The translations under genes were made by a program, and so were the position numbers. This document shows, one piece after another, positions 1-6,216 of a stretch of 11,835 nucleotides of DNA. Each line of letters begins with the position of its first letter. Position 1 is the stretch's first letter. The notes below the pieces were generated by a model. That model was not told the origin of the DNA, ran no database searches, and saw only the letters and a program-made list of their open reading frames with translations. This stretch comes from an uncultured bacterium (GTDB lineage: Bacteria > Cyanobacteriota > Vampirovibrionia > Gastranaerophilales > Gastranaerophilaceae). The stretch is from NCBI GenBank assembly GCA_947169755.1, contig CAMVQX010000040.1, positions 1 through 11,835 of the forward strand. Reading direction: 5' to 3'.

Positions 1-163
1 CTTTTGGCATTTTGTTCTCTTTTAGTTTACAATCATGCTAGCACAAAATTTTATTTTGTAAACAATTAGGCTACAATATTGGATAAGATTCGATTGGAAA
101 TTTAGTATGTTAGTTCTCTTACAGGCTACATAAAAATAACTAAAAATAATTTAAAATTAAATT
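1..163. promoter_or_regulatory. Upstream region of the XRE gene, with an inverted repeat
   Basis: No gene is visible here. An 8-bp inverted repeat, GTTTACAA (25-32) and TTGTAAAC (56-63), surrounds an 8-bp palindrome TGCTAGCA (36-43). Two short direct repeats are also present: GTTCTCTT at 14-21 and 113-120, and AGGCTACA at 68-75 and 123-130. The only plausible -10 box near the gene is TAAAAT at 152-157, six bases before the ATG. Symmetric sites upstream of small XRE regulators are often autoregulatory operators, so the inverted repeat is a candidate, but nothing in the sequence proves binding. Confidence 0.35.
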
Positions 164-382
164 ATGGATAGTCAAACTGCAAAAATATTTTTGCTTGGCA
201 GAAAAATATATCAAATTAGACGAGAAAAAGGTTATTCCCAAAACAAATTGGCGGAAATGCTGGATATCTCGAGAGAACACTTAGCAAAAATAGAAACTGC
301 AAAAAGAACTGTTAGTTTGAGTTTATTAATCGCTATAGCCGAAGTATTGCAAGTGAAAGTCCGCGATATTATTGATTTTTAG
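164..382 (+). CDS. Small XRE-family helix-turn-helix transcriptional regulator
   Basis: A 72-residue protein that is essentially one lambda-repressor-like (HTH_3/XRE) domain. Residues 12-71 fit the five-helix fold. The helix-turn-helix is at about 24-45, with the typical 'YSQNKLAEMLDISREHLAKI' pattern (Gln 26, Ala 30, recognition helix from Ser 36), followed by 'E-T-A-KR' and the Leu/Ile-rich last helices. There is no C-terminal sensor or peptidase domain, so it should bind DNA as a dimer without an obvious ligand. No Shine-Dalgarno motif precedes the ATG; TAAAAT sits six bases upstream, so the mRNA may be leaderless. It has no toxin or partner gene next to it in this window, and its targets are unknown. 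It could be a remnant regulator of a mobile element, given the adjacent tRNA-tail duplication, but that is inference. Confidence 0.85.
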   Translation: MDSQTAKIFLLGRKIYQIRREKGYSQNKLAEMLDISREHLAKIETAKRTVSLSLLIAIAEVLQVKVRDIIDF

Positions 383-400
383 TTTTTATAAATATTAATT

Positions 401-439
401 GCAAAATAAAAGACGGGATTTACCCGTCTTTTATTTTGC
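401..439. terminator. Perfect 17-bp hairpin terminator, copy 1
   Basis: Arms 401-417 and 423-439 pair perfectly around a 5-nt loop, with a GACGGG/CCCGTC core and A/T-rich flanks that supply a U-run on either strand. It begins 18 bp after the XRE stop codon and probably ends that transcript. It is an exact copy of the hairpin behind tRNA-Lys (635-673). Confidence 0.8.
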
Positions 440-452
440 GCTTGGCGCGATT
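401..452. repeat. 52-bp direct repeat, left copy (terminator plus tRNA-Lys 3' end)
   Basis: Identical over 52 bp to 635-686. Besides the hairpin it contains the last 16 nt of tRNA-Lys read on the minus strand: discriminator, acceptor 3' strand, T-stem 3' strand and three T-loop bases. Identity stops sharply at 453, so the rest of the tRNA is absent here. This is what a tRNA-targeting integration, or an unequal recombination, leaves at the far end. Confidence 0.9.
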
Positions 453-634
453 GTCTTGTTCAGCGGCATGTACTCTTAACTATTTTGCTCTATTTTCTTA
501 TCTTGACCGCCTCGCGATAGACGGCTTTCGTGTCAGCTCATTTGTCTAGCCGACCGCTTGACGATTTCGCTGACAGCTTCAGCCTTTGCTCGGCGGCCGC
601 CGAACGCATATTGACGATTTCATCGCAACCTAAA
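453..634. other. GC-rich island between the two 52-bp repeats; no convincing gene
   Basis: A 182-bp stretch of about 49% GC (about 56% in 501-630) in otherwise strongly A+T-rich DNA. It holds a 14-bp perfect palindrome centred on CGGCGGCCGCCG (590-603), a repeated TTGACGATTTC (558-568 and 611-621), and an inverted pair TGTCAGC/GCTGACA (531-537 and 569-575). On the minus strand two frames are partly open with protein-like composition (alanine, lysine, arginine and glutamate-rich), each broken by stop codons. It may be a decayed gene fragment or a dispersed intergenic repeat. I do not recognise it. Confidence 0.5.
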
Positions 635-673
635 GCAAAATAAAAGACGGGATTTACCCGTCTTTTATTTTGC
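635..673 (-). terminator. tRNA-Lys terminator, copy 2 of the 17-bp hairpin
   Basis: Directly downstream of tRNA-Lys on the minus strand. Arms 635-651 and 657-673 form a perfect 17-bp stem whose 3' half on the minus strand is U-rich. Its outer base pairs reach into the last nucleotides of the tRNA, so hairpin folding and tRNA acceptor folding may compete until the tRNA is processed. Confidence 0.85.
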
Positions 674-686
674 GCTTGGCGCGATT
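635..686. repeat. 52-bp direct repeat, right copy (inside the intact tRNA-Lys)
   Basis: Identical to 401-452, offset 234 bp. This copy continues into the complete tRNA-Lys gene, so it is the parental copy; the left one carries only the tRNA tail. Confidence 0.9.
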
Positions 687-743
687 CGAACGCGCGACCT
701 ATCCCTTAAAAGGGGAGTGCTCTACCTGCTGAGCTACAAGCGC
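671..743 (-). tRNA. tRNA-Lys(UUU)
   Basis: A 73-nt cloverleaf read on the minus strand. It has a 7-bp acceptor stem (GCGCTTG/CAAGCGC), D-stem GCTC/GAGC with loop AGCAGGTA, anticodon loop CTTTTAA giving anticodon TTT, variable loop AGGTC, T-stem GCGCG/CGCGC with loop TTCGAAT, and discriminator A. The CCA end is not encoded and must be added by nucleotidyltransferase. The outermost anticodon-stem pair (27-43) is a C-U mismatch; the rest is canonical. It is a single tRNA gene with its own terminator hairpin. Its 3' 16 nt are duplicated at 437-452. Confidence 0.97.
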
Positions 744-819
744 ACATCGCTATTCATTTCAGCCAGTGAAAACATATTAACAAGAACAAATTTATATGTC
801 AACAAATTTTTTTAATTTA

Positions 820-830
820 TATGCTAAAAT
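820..830 (+). promoter_or_regulatory. Extended -10 promoter element before the DUF3137-like gene
   Basis: TATGCTAAAAT contains an extended -10 (TG, one base, TAAAAT at 825-830). A start about seven bases downstream would fall on the ATG at 837. No good -35 box is seen, as is usual for extended -10 promoters. Confidence 0.45.
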
Positions 831-836
831 AATCTT

Positions 837-1727
837 ATGGACAAAAGAGAGCAATATTACAAATATTTTAATGAAAACATTTTACCGATATTGTACCCCA
901 TGGAACAATATCGTCTAAAAACCGCCAGAAAAGTAATAATTAACTCTATATTGATGTTTTTAGCAGGAATTTTCTTTGCATGCGTATTCTTTTATATCTC
1001 TACAAAAAGTAGTTTTACGCTCCTTTTGTTACCTGTATTCTTGTTTTTGATGTATTTCTTTTTTATAAAAAGTATCATAAACGTAATGTGGACAGGAAAA
1101 CAATACCAAAAATGGTTGGTAGAAAAGATTTTACCATACTTTCTTGAACCTGTTGCAAATTTCAAATTCTGGCCGGAAAAAAGCGACACCGCAACAATCA
1201 TAGATTCACAACTCTTTGGAAATTTTGATACACATGAAGATAATATATCAATTTTCGGAATATACAACAACACAAATATTATTGTTTCTAACACGGAATT
1301 AAAAATTCCCGTCAACAGAAGTGTATTTAAAGGGACAACTATTCAACTTGAACTTCCAAACACAATAAATAACCACATTATCCTCATTTCAAAAAATGAA
1401 TATAAATTTAATAAATACAGACAAGTTAATCCACATATACAAAGTTTAAATAAATATCTATATGTATTTGCCAAAAATCCTGATAATACCGAGTTCATAA
1501 ATGATGAATTTTGGAAAATCGCTGAACGTTTCGGCAAACTTTATACCGCAAAAGGATTTGGACTTTCAATTAATAATAATGTTGCATTAATATGCCTGAG
1601 ACAAAAATACCCTTGGCAATTCGGATTTCTTTTCAAATCACTTTTGAAGACAAAAAATTACGATGAATTGATTGATCGCTTCATCGTAATTTATGATTTT
1701 ATAGATTTTTTACGCAACCTGGTTTAA
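837..1727 (+). CDS. DUF3137-like membrane protein
   Basis: A 296-residue protein. After a charged N-terminus come two hydrophobic helices at about 33-54 and 60-80, then a roughly 200-residue soluble part. That part follows the layout I associate with DUF3137 proteins: 'IIDSQLFGNF', then 'DNISIFGIYNNTNIIVSNTEL' (compare the family's D-D-x-V-x-G and S-E-L), 'VFKGTTIQLELP' (compare F-K-G-x-F), and a C-terminal 'F...YLYVFAKNP...F' with a later hydrophobic 'NNVALICL' strand. The family has no assigned biochemical function that I know of. The soluble domain is probably cytoplasmic beside a short hairpin anchor. No Shine-Dalgarno motif precedes the start, while an extended -10 box ends six bases upstream, suggesting a leaderless message. 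The last 18 bp overlap the end of the convergent GT5-like gene, with no terminator between them. The family match is from memory of motifs and moderately sure. Confidence 0.75.
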   Translation: MDKREQYYKYFNENILPILYPMEQYRLKTARKVIINSILMFLAGIFFACVFFYISTKSSFTLLLLPVFLFLMYFFFIKSIINVMWTGKQYQKWLVEKILPYFLEPVANFKFWPEKSDTATIIDSQLFGNFDTHEDNISIFGIYNNTNIIVSNTELKIPVNRSVFKGTTIQLELPNTINNHIILISKNEYKFNKYRQVNPHIQSLNKYLYVFAKNPDNTEFINDEFWKIAERFGKLYTAKGFGLSINNNVALICLRQKYPWQFGFLFKSLLKTKNYDELIDRFIVIYDFIDFLRNLV

Positions 1728-4364
1728 TTTTTGAGCTGCATTTGAATTAACAGTATTAGTTGCCGCATTAGCCGCAGACTTTCCGGACCTTAATAATCCA
1801 TATGATATACCGCCTACTGTTGCAAGTGCAACTCCTGTACCAATAACGACCTTTGTCCATCTGGAACCAACTTTTTGTGCTTCTGATGCAAGTTGTTCTG
1901 CGGCTTCCGATACCGTTTCCGGAGCATTTTCGGCTGCGGCTTTTATAGCTTCAATTGATTGCCCCATTAGTCTGCGCATTGGAGTTTTGTCTCTTCCGCC
2001 CCAGCCTTCCGTTATTCTCCAAATATCTTCGATATACATTCTGTTAGCAGATTTTCCGCCGTTAAGTTTACCGTTATTATGCCAATCAGTCAATGCATCA
2101 ATAACATTCTTATTTTTTAACCTATAACTGTCATTGTCATAGAAATATTCATGCGTCATATCTTTTAGCATTTCAGAAGTTTCAGCTGCTGAGCGGTTTA
2201 CACGCGCATCATCAATAACGTCTGCAGAAGCATCCCAAGTTAAACCATCATAAGTCGGATTCATCTCAGGGGCAGTTTTTGTTTTCCAACCACGTTCAGG
2301 GGTTACATAACCATTAGGTCCACCTGTTGCTGTAACACCTGACGGAACACCTGCTGACCAGGATTCAAACGGAGTAATACCGCACATTTCACCACGTGAT
2401 GTAAATAACGTATGAGTTGCGCATGCAACAAGTTTGTTCGGAAACATTCCGTCTGCCAACAAAAGGCTGTTAGCATATTTCCCATTTTCCATAGTCATAA
2501 TTCTATTAAAGTCAGGCTCTATAAGCTTCCATTCCCTTGAATTTTTATTAAACGGACTACGTCCCCAACCTATGGCAAAATTTGTGCGCATCTTAACCTC
2601 TTCAGGAACATCAGGTCGTTCATAAAATTCTCTTATTGCCCTTATAGTGATTGGGAAACCTTTTTGTTCATCAGGTCTTCCCCAACCCATTACAAGCATA
2701 TCACCTTTTTTATAATTAGAAAGACTTCCCTTTACATTGCATCCTTCTTCTTCTATTTGGACATCGTTATAAAATACTCTGTTGAGTGCATCTCTACCTT
2801 GGCCCTCAGCTTCTTTTAGTATATCAGTAAACCACACTGCATTCTTTTCTCTATTCGCAATTATTTCATCAATATTATTGCCGTTATAATGCAATGGGGT
2901 ATAACCGTCTATTCTATCAGTTAAAACATTGTGTCCTGCACCAAATCTTCCGTCTTTTCTGTCAATATGCAAGTTTGCAGGGGTAGAACCATTAAGAGGA
3001 CTTGTCATATTGATTTTTCTAAAATCTTCACCTAACCCCGGTGCAGCATCCATATCAGGATTATATATTTCGCGTTCAAACCCCGGAGATACAGTACCAA
3101 CAGACATATTATTAGGATTTAACATTTTTGCAACGACAGGAATCTTACTTACATTATAAGAGCCAAAATAATCTTTAAATACTCCGATAAACGGTTCAAA
3201 TTCCTTTCTTGCAAATTCTCTTTCAGCATCCGTCAAATTATCCCAGCCTCTGGAACTTAGAGATTGCAAAATGTCGTAATTTGGACTTTGTGCAAGCTGC
3301 CTTACATCTTCAGTGCTAAATATTGCTCTTGCAAAATCAAACGGGTTATAAGTATTTCCTTGGTAAGTTCGTCTTGGATTATGCAATGTGTGATGAGAAA
3401 TTGTGCCGTCAAAATAATTATCCCCGCGCGCAGAAGCATCTGCAACATGTTTATAAAACCAAGCTGCAGTTCTATCGTGTCCCCACACACTTGCAGGATT
3501 ATAATATCCAAATTCTTCCGTATTCATCTGCTTTAATGATTCCGCTACTGCGCGGTTGTAATCGGAATTTATAATTTCGGCTGACATACCGTCCCAGCCT
3601 TCCGGACCGTATGTATATGGTTTTGGTGTTTTGGCAAATTCGGACGTATAAACCCAATAGTTATTTTTGTTTAATTTGACATATGGAGGATTGTCATCTG
3701 CAAACCTAAACAATTGATAATTTACAGTTTTAGTTTTACCGATATCAAAATCATCCATTCTTTCAAATGAGCCTTTAACACTTGTAGGTTCTATTAAAAC
3801 ATATCTTGATTTACCTTCAGGACCCTTTGAATTCGGTTTACTTTGAATAACATATTCTACATCCGCAGGCGATAAATGATTGCTTGCCGCAAATTGTTCA
3901 AGAGTAACACCCGGTGCAGCACTCCTAAACCATTTTGCCTCAATTTCATCTGGTAGTCTGCCATCTACAAGTTCAACATGTTTTGTTATTAAAAATTTAT
4001 ATCCGCCATTGGGGTTGTCGTATTCGTGGAACGGAATAAAACTTCTTACATCCATACCTTCATATTTGTTCATGCTCAATGGACCTTCCATTGTAACAAC
4101 GCCCATACCACCCTGATAGTCTTCAGCCAAGCCGGTTGCTTTGTTTTCAAAACACAAAGATGCAATCTGATTCATATTTTTTTCAGTATTTCCGGTAAAT
4201 GTAATAACCGAAATACCTTCAGCCGGTCGTATATTATAATCATTATAAAAACCAACTGGCAAATTTCTCAACTCCTGATGTTTAAAAGATGCCACAGAAT
4301 TATATTGCGAATCATTATTGGCATAATTCACACTAATCTTGGGCATTATAGAATTTACGCGCAT
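1710..4364 (-). CDS. Divergent GT5 (glycogen/starch synthase-like) glycosyltransferase with C-terminal membrane helix
   Basis: An 884-residue protein, nearly twice the usual length of about 480 for bacterial glycogen synthase (GlgA). Ordered GT5 landmarks are present: a glycine loop 'YQGGMGVV' (83-90; compare KxGGLGDV), 'HDRTAAW' (296-302; compare HAHDWHTA), 'HNPRRTYQG' (328-336; compare HNLAYQG), 'VGTVSPGFEREI' (422-433), 'GRPDEQKG' (562-569, the R-x4-Q-K-G phosphate-binding loop), and E659-x7-E667 in 'EMCGITPFESWSAG' followed by 'TGG' (680-682). The GT-B fold is therefore likely, but the Lys and Asp of the glycine loop are replaced by Tyr and Val and large insertions separate the motifs, so donor and acceptor are uncertain. 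The first 60 residues are an extra region ending in 'VITFTGN'. The C-terminus has an Ala-rich helix (about 803-832) and a glycine-rich hydrophobic segment (about 836-858), suggesting a membrane tether. The ribosome site AAGGGGTG precedes the ATG. No other glycogen genes are in the window. Confidence 0.75.
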   Translation of the reverse strand: MRVNSIMPKISVNYANNDSQYNSVASFKHQELRNLPVGFYNDYNIRPAEGISVITFTGNTEKNMNQIASLCFENKATGLAEDYQGGMGVVTMEGPLSMNKYEGMDVRSFIPFHEYDNPNGGYKFLITKHVELVDGRLPDEIEAKWFRSAAPGVTLEQFAASNHLSPADVEYVIQSKPNSKGPEGKSRYVLIEPTSVKGSFERMDDFDIGKTKTVNYQLFRFADDNPPYVKLNKNNYWVYTSEFAKTPKPYTYGPEGWDGMSAEIINSDYNRAVAESLKQMNTEEFGYYNPASVWGHDRTAAWFYKHVADASARGDNYFDGTISHHTLHNPRRTYQGNTYNPFDFARAIFSTEDVRQLAQSPNYDILQSLSSRGWDNLTDAEREFARKEFEPFIGVFKDYFGSYNVSKIPVVAKMLNPNNMSVGTVSPGFEREIYNPDMDAAPGLGEDFRKINMTSPLNGSTPANLHIDRKDGRFGAGHNVLTDRIDGYTPLHYNGNNIDEIIANREKNAVWFTDILKEAEGQGRDALNRVFYNDVQIEEEGCNVKGSLSNYKKGDMLVMGWGRPDEQKGFPITIRAIREFYERPDVPEEVKMRTNFAIGWGRSPFNKNSREWKLIEPDFNRIMTMENGKYANSLLLADGMFPNKLVACATHTLFTSRGEMCGITPFESWSAGVPSGVTATGGPNGYVTPERGWKTKTAPEMNPTYDGLTWDASADVIDDARVNRSAAETSEMLKDMTHEYFYDNDSYRLKNKNVIDALTDWHNNGKLNGGKSANRMYIEDIWRITEGWGGRDKTPMRRLMGQSIEAIKAAAENAPETVSEAAEQLASEAQKVGSRWTKVVIGTGVALATVGGISYGLLRSGKSAANAATNTVNSNAAQKLNQVA

Positions 4365-4381
4365 ATTTTACACCCCTTTTC

Positions 4382-4395
4382 GCAGAAACCTCTGC
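4382..4395 (-). promoter_or_regulatory. Small hairpin in the GT5-like gene leader
   Basis: GCAGA (4382-4386) and TCTGC (4391-4395) form a 5-bp stem with a 4-nt loop about 10 bases upstream of the AAGGGGTG ribosome site of the minus-strand gene. Function unknown. The rest of the 165-bp divergent gap is A+T-rich and shows no promoter I can fix with confidence. Confidence 0.25.
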
Positions 4396-4529
4396 TTATA
4401 TACTAAAATACGCACAAGAATTTTTTCAATAGTACAAACAGTGTATATTAAGAAATATTAAGTAAATTTTTTTCAATATTATAAGAATTTTAAAACCTTT
4501 TACAGTAAGATATTACAAAAGGGGTAAAA

Positions 4530-5813
4530 ATGGACAGATTTTTTGGAATTTTTGGGATTATTTTAATTTTTGGGTTGGCTTATTTACTTTCAAATAACAA
4601 AAAAGCAATTAATTACAAAACAGTCGGAACAGGATTTGCTTTGCAGGTTTTGATTGCTGTATTTATTTTTAAAGTACCCATAGGGCGTACAATATTTTTA
4701 AATCTCGGTTTATTTATCCAAAAAATTCTTGATTTTGCCAAAGAAGGCGGTGCATTTGTATTCGGGCCATTAATGCAAGATGATAAATTCACTGCGGTTT
4801 TTGGAAGCGGAATGCAGGTTTTTGCCCTGCAGCTTGTAGCATCACTTATATTTATGATGATTTTAGTAAATATCCTTTACTACTACGGAATTATGCAAAG
4901 AATAGTCCCAATATTGAGCAAAGCAATGAATAAATTGATGTCCGTCAGCGGTGCTGAAGCTCTTTCTAACGTTGCAAGCTCATTTGTAGGTCAAATTTCC
5001 GCACAAATTATGATTAGACCATACTTGGAAAAACTTACAAGGTCAGAGCTTTTGGCTTCTATGTCAGGAAGTATGGCATGTATTTCAATGGCAACAATGC
5101 CTATTTATATTGCAATGGGAATACCGGCACAATATTTATTGGCATCAGTATTTATGGCAGCTCCCGGAGCTCTTGTAATTTCCAAAATAGTTTATCCTGA
5201 AACAGGCACACCTGAAACAAGTGAAGATATAAAAATAAATTACAGCAGAAGAAGACGTCCTTATATAAACGTATTTGACGCAATTTCACAAGGTGCTTCA
5301 GAAGGCATGAAAGTTGCAATAAGCGTTATTGCAATGATTTTGGCATTGGTTGCTGTAGTTGCCATGATTGATTGGATTTTGGGTGGAATTGGTTCATTTA
5401 TGGTAAACACATTACACATCAATTTTGCATCATTTGATTTGAATGATTTATCTTTAAAAATGATTTTAGGAAAAATATTTGCGATATTTGCATATTTTAT
5501 GGGCGTTCCAATGGGTGAGGCAACATCAGTCGGTAGCCTTATGGGGACAAAACTTGTTTTGAACGAAATGGTTGCATATTTTGACATGACACATTTAACA
5601 CAAGCGCTTTCTGACAAGAGCTTTTTAATAGCAAGTTTTGCACTTTGCAGTTTCGGCAATTTCGGATCTATAGCAATTCAACTTGGCGGTATTGGAGAAT
5701 TAGCACCCAACCAAAGAAAAAATTTAGCACGATTAGGTGTGAGAGCATTAATTTGCGGGACATTAACATGCTATATGTCAGCGGCTATCGCGGGGATTTT
5801 GTTCAAGGGGTAG
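4530..5813 (+). CDS. Concentrative nucleoside transporter (CNT/NupC family)
   Basis: A 427-residue polytopic inner-membrane protein that would import nucleosides with Na+ or H+. Length and order fit the bacterial CNT family: N-terminal helices, a gate region, then the C-terminal transport half. Strong signatures are 'GTKLVLNEMVAY' (339-350; the family G-x-K-x3-N-E-F-V-A pattern, including the ribose-contacting Asn and Glu) and 'ALCSFGNFGSIAIQLGGIG' (371-389). The matching motif of the first repeat, normally GQTE or GQSE, reads 'GQIS' (154-157) before 'RPYL'. The Thr and Glu that contact the base in Vibrio CNT are thus replaced, and substrate range may differ from typical uridine/pyrimidine carriers. 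Ribosome site AAAGGGG lies five bases before the ATG. It is divergent from the GT5-like gene, and its last 36 bp overlap the convergent zinc-ribbon gene. A symbol is withheld because specificity is unclear. Confidence 0.92.
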   Translation: MDRFFGIFGIILIFGLAYLLSNNKKAINYKTVGTGFALQVLIAVFIFKVPIGRTIFLNLGLFIQKILDFAKEGGAFVFGPLMQDDKFTAVFGSGMQVFALQLVASLIFMMILVNILYYYGIMQRIVPILSKAMNKLMSVSGAEALSNVASSFVGQISAQIMIRPYLEKLTRSELLASMSGSMACISMATMPIYIAMGIPAQYLLASVFMAAPGALVISKIVYPETGTPETSEDIKINYSRRRRPYINVFDAISQGASEGMKVAISVIAMILALVAVVAMIDWILGGIGSFMVNTLHINFASFDLNDLSLKMILGKIFAIFAYFMGVPMGEATSVGSLMGTKLVLNEMVAYFDMTHLTQALSDKSFLIASFALCSFGNFGSIAIQLGGIGELAPNQRKNLARLGVRALICGTLTCYMSAAIAGILFKG

Positions 5814-6107
5814 ATATTTACTCCAATCGTCATTGAGATTTTTTATAAAATTATGAGCATCAATAACATCATCATAGTTTATCGGTTCTGGACCTTCCGT
5901 AACCTCTAAAGGTTCATAATTTTTAAGGTCAACATTTGAAATTCCTAAAAATGCAACTCCAAAGTTTTTGCCACAATGCCGACATTCCAAACCAATTACC
6001 AAAAGTCCGTCTTCTTCACGCTTTATAACAATAGAATCTTCATCAAATCCATTCCTGCACTGAGAACAACAAAGATTGCTAAATAATTTTTCAATTTTCT
6101 TTTTCAT
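5778..6107 (-). CDS. Small zinc-ribbon protein of unknown function
   Basis: A 109-residue protein with two CxxC knuckles, C14-x2-C17 and C42-x2-C45 ('ECRHCGKNFG'), 24 residues apart and separated by beta-strand-like sequence. This is a typical zinc-ribbon layout. The second half is acidic (Pro/Glu/Asp-rich, 'EPLEVTEGPEP', then an 'HNFIKNLNDDW' helix) and has no motif I recognise. There is no signal peptide or membrane segment, so it is cytoplasmic. The ribosome site GAGGA precedes the ATG, supporting the start and a real gene despite the 36-bp tail-to-tail overlap with the nucleoside transporter gene. It could be a nucleic-acid- or protein-binding adaptor, but that is a guess from fold only. 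Confidence 0.7.
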   Translation of the reverse strand: MKKKIEKLFSNLCCSQCRNGFDEDSIVIKREEDGLLVIGLECRHCGKNFGVAFLGISNVDLKNYEPLEVTEGPEPINYDDVIDAHNFIKNLNDDWSKYLPLEQNPRDSR

Positions 6108-6145
6108 AAATCCTCACTTTAATTATAACATTTTCATAAAATTAC

Positions 6146-6163
6146 GTTACATTTTTTAGTAAC
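6146..6163. promoter_or_regulatory. Inverted repeat GTTAC-N8-GTAAC before the small-peptide gene
   Basis: GTTAC (6146-6150) and GTAAC (6159-6163) are symmetric, and a plausible -10 box TAATAT follows at 6171-6176. The spacing suits a dimeric repressor site at or near a -35 region. No regulator can be named. Confidence 0.35.
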
Positions 6164-6180
6164 ATGGGAATAATATTATT

Positions 6181-6201
6181 GGCGAAAGGTCGTTTTTCGT
6201 C
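6181..6201 (+). promoter_or_regulatory. Leader hairpin next to the ribosome binding site of the 31-residue peptide
   Basis: GGCGAAA (6181-6187) pairs with TTTCGTC (6195-6201) around a 7-nt loop, with one G-U pair. The stem ends four bases before the TAGGAG ribosome site (6205-6210), so it could affect translation or message stability. Confidence 0.4.
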
Positions 6202-6216
6202 AGATAGGAGTCAGCG

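Noticed and set aside
164..382. Antitoxin of a toxin-antitoxin pair
   Set aside because: No toxin-like frame lies on either side; the neighbouring sequence is a terminator repeat and a tRNA.
401..686. CRISPR or short tandem array suggested by two identical repeats
   Set aside because: Only two copies, 234 bp apart, and their content is a terminator and tRNA tail.
4026..4406. 126-residue open frame on the plus strand over the start of the GT5-like gene
   Set aside because: Overlaps well-supported coding sequence on the other strand, low-complexity Ile/His-rich product with no domain.
5261..5659. 132-residue open frame on the minus strand inside the nucleoside transporter gene
   Set aside because: Antisense shadow of a clear CNT gene; composition is the complement of membrane-helix codons and it has no ribosome site.
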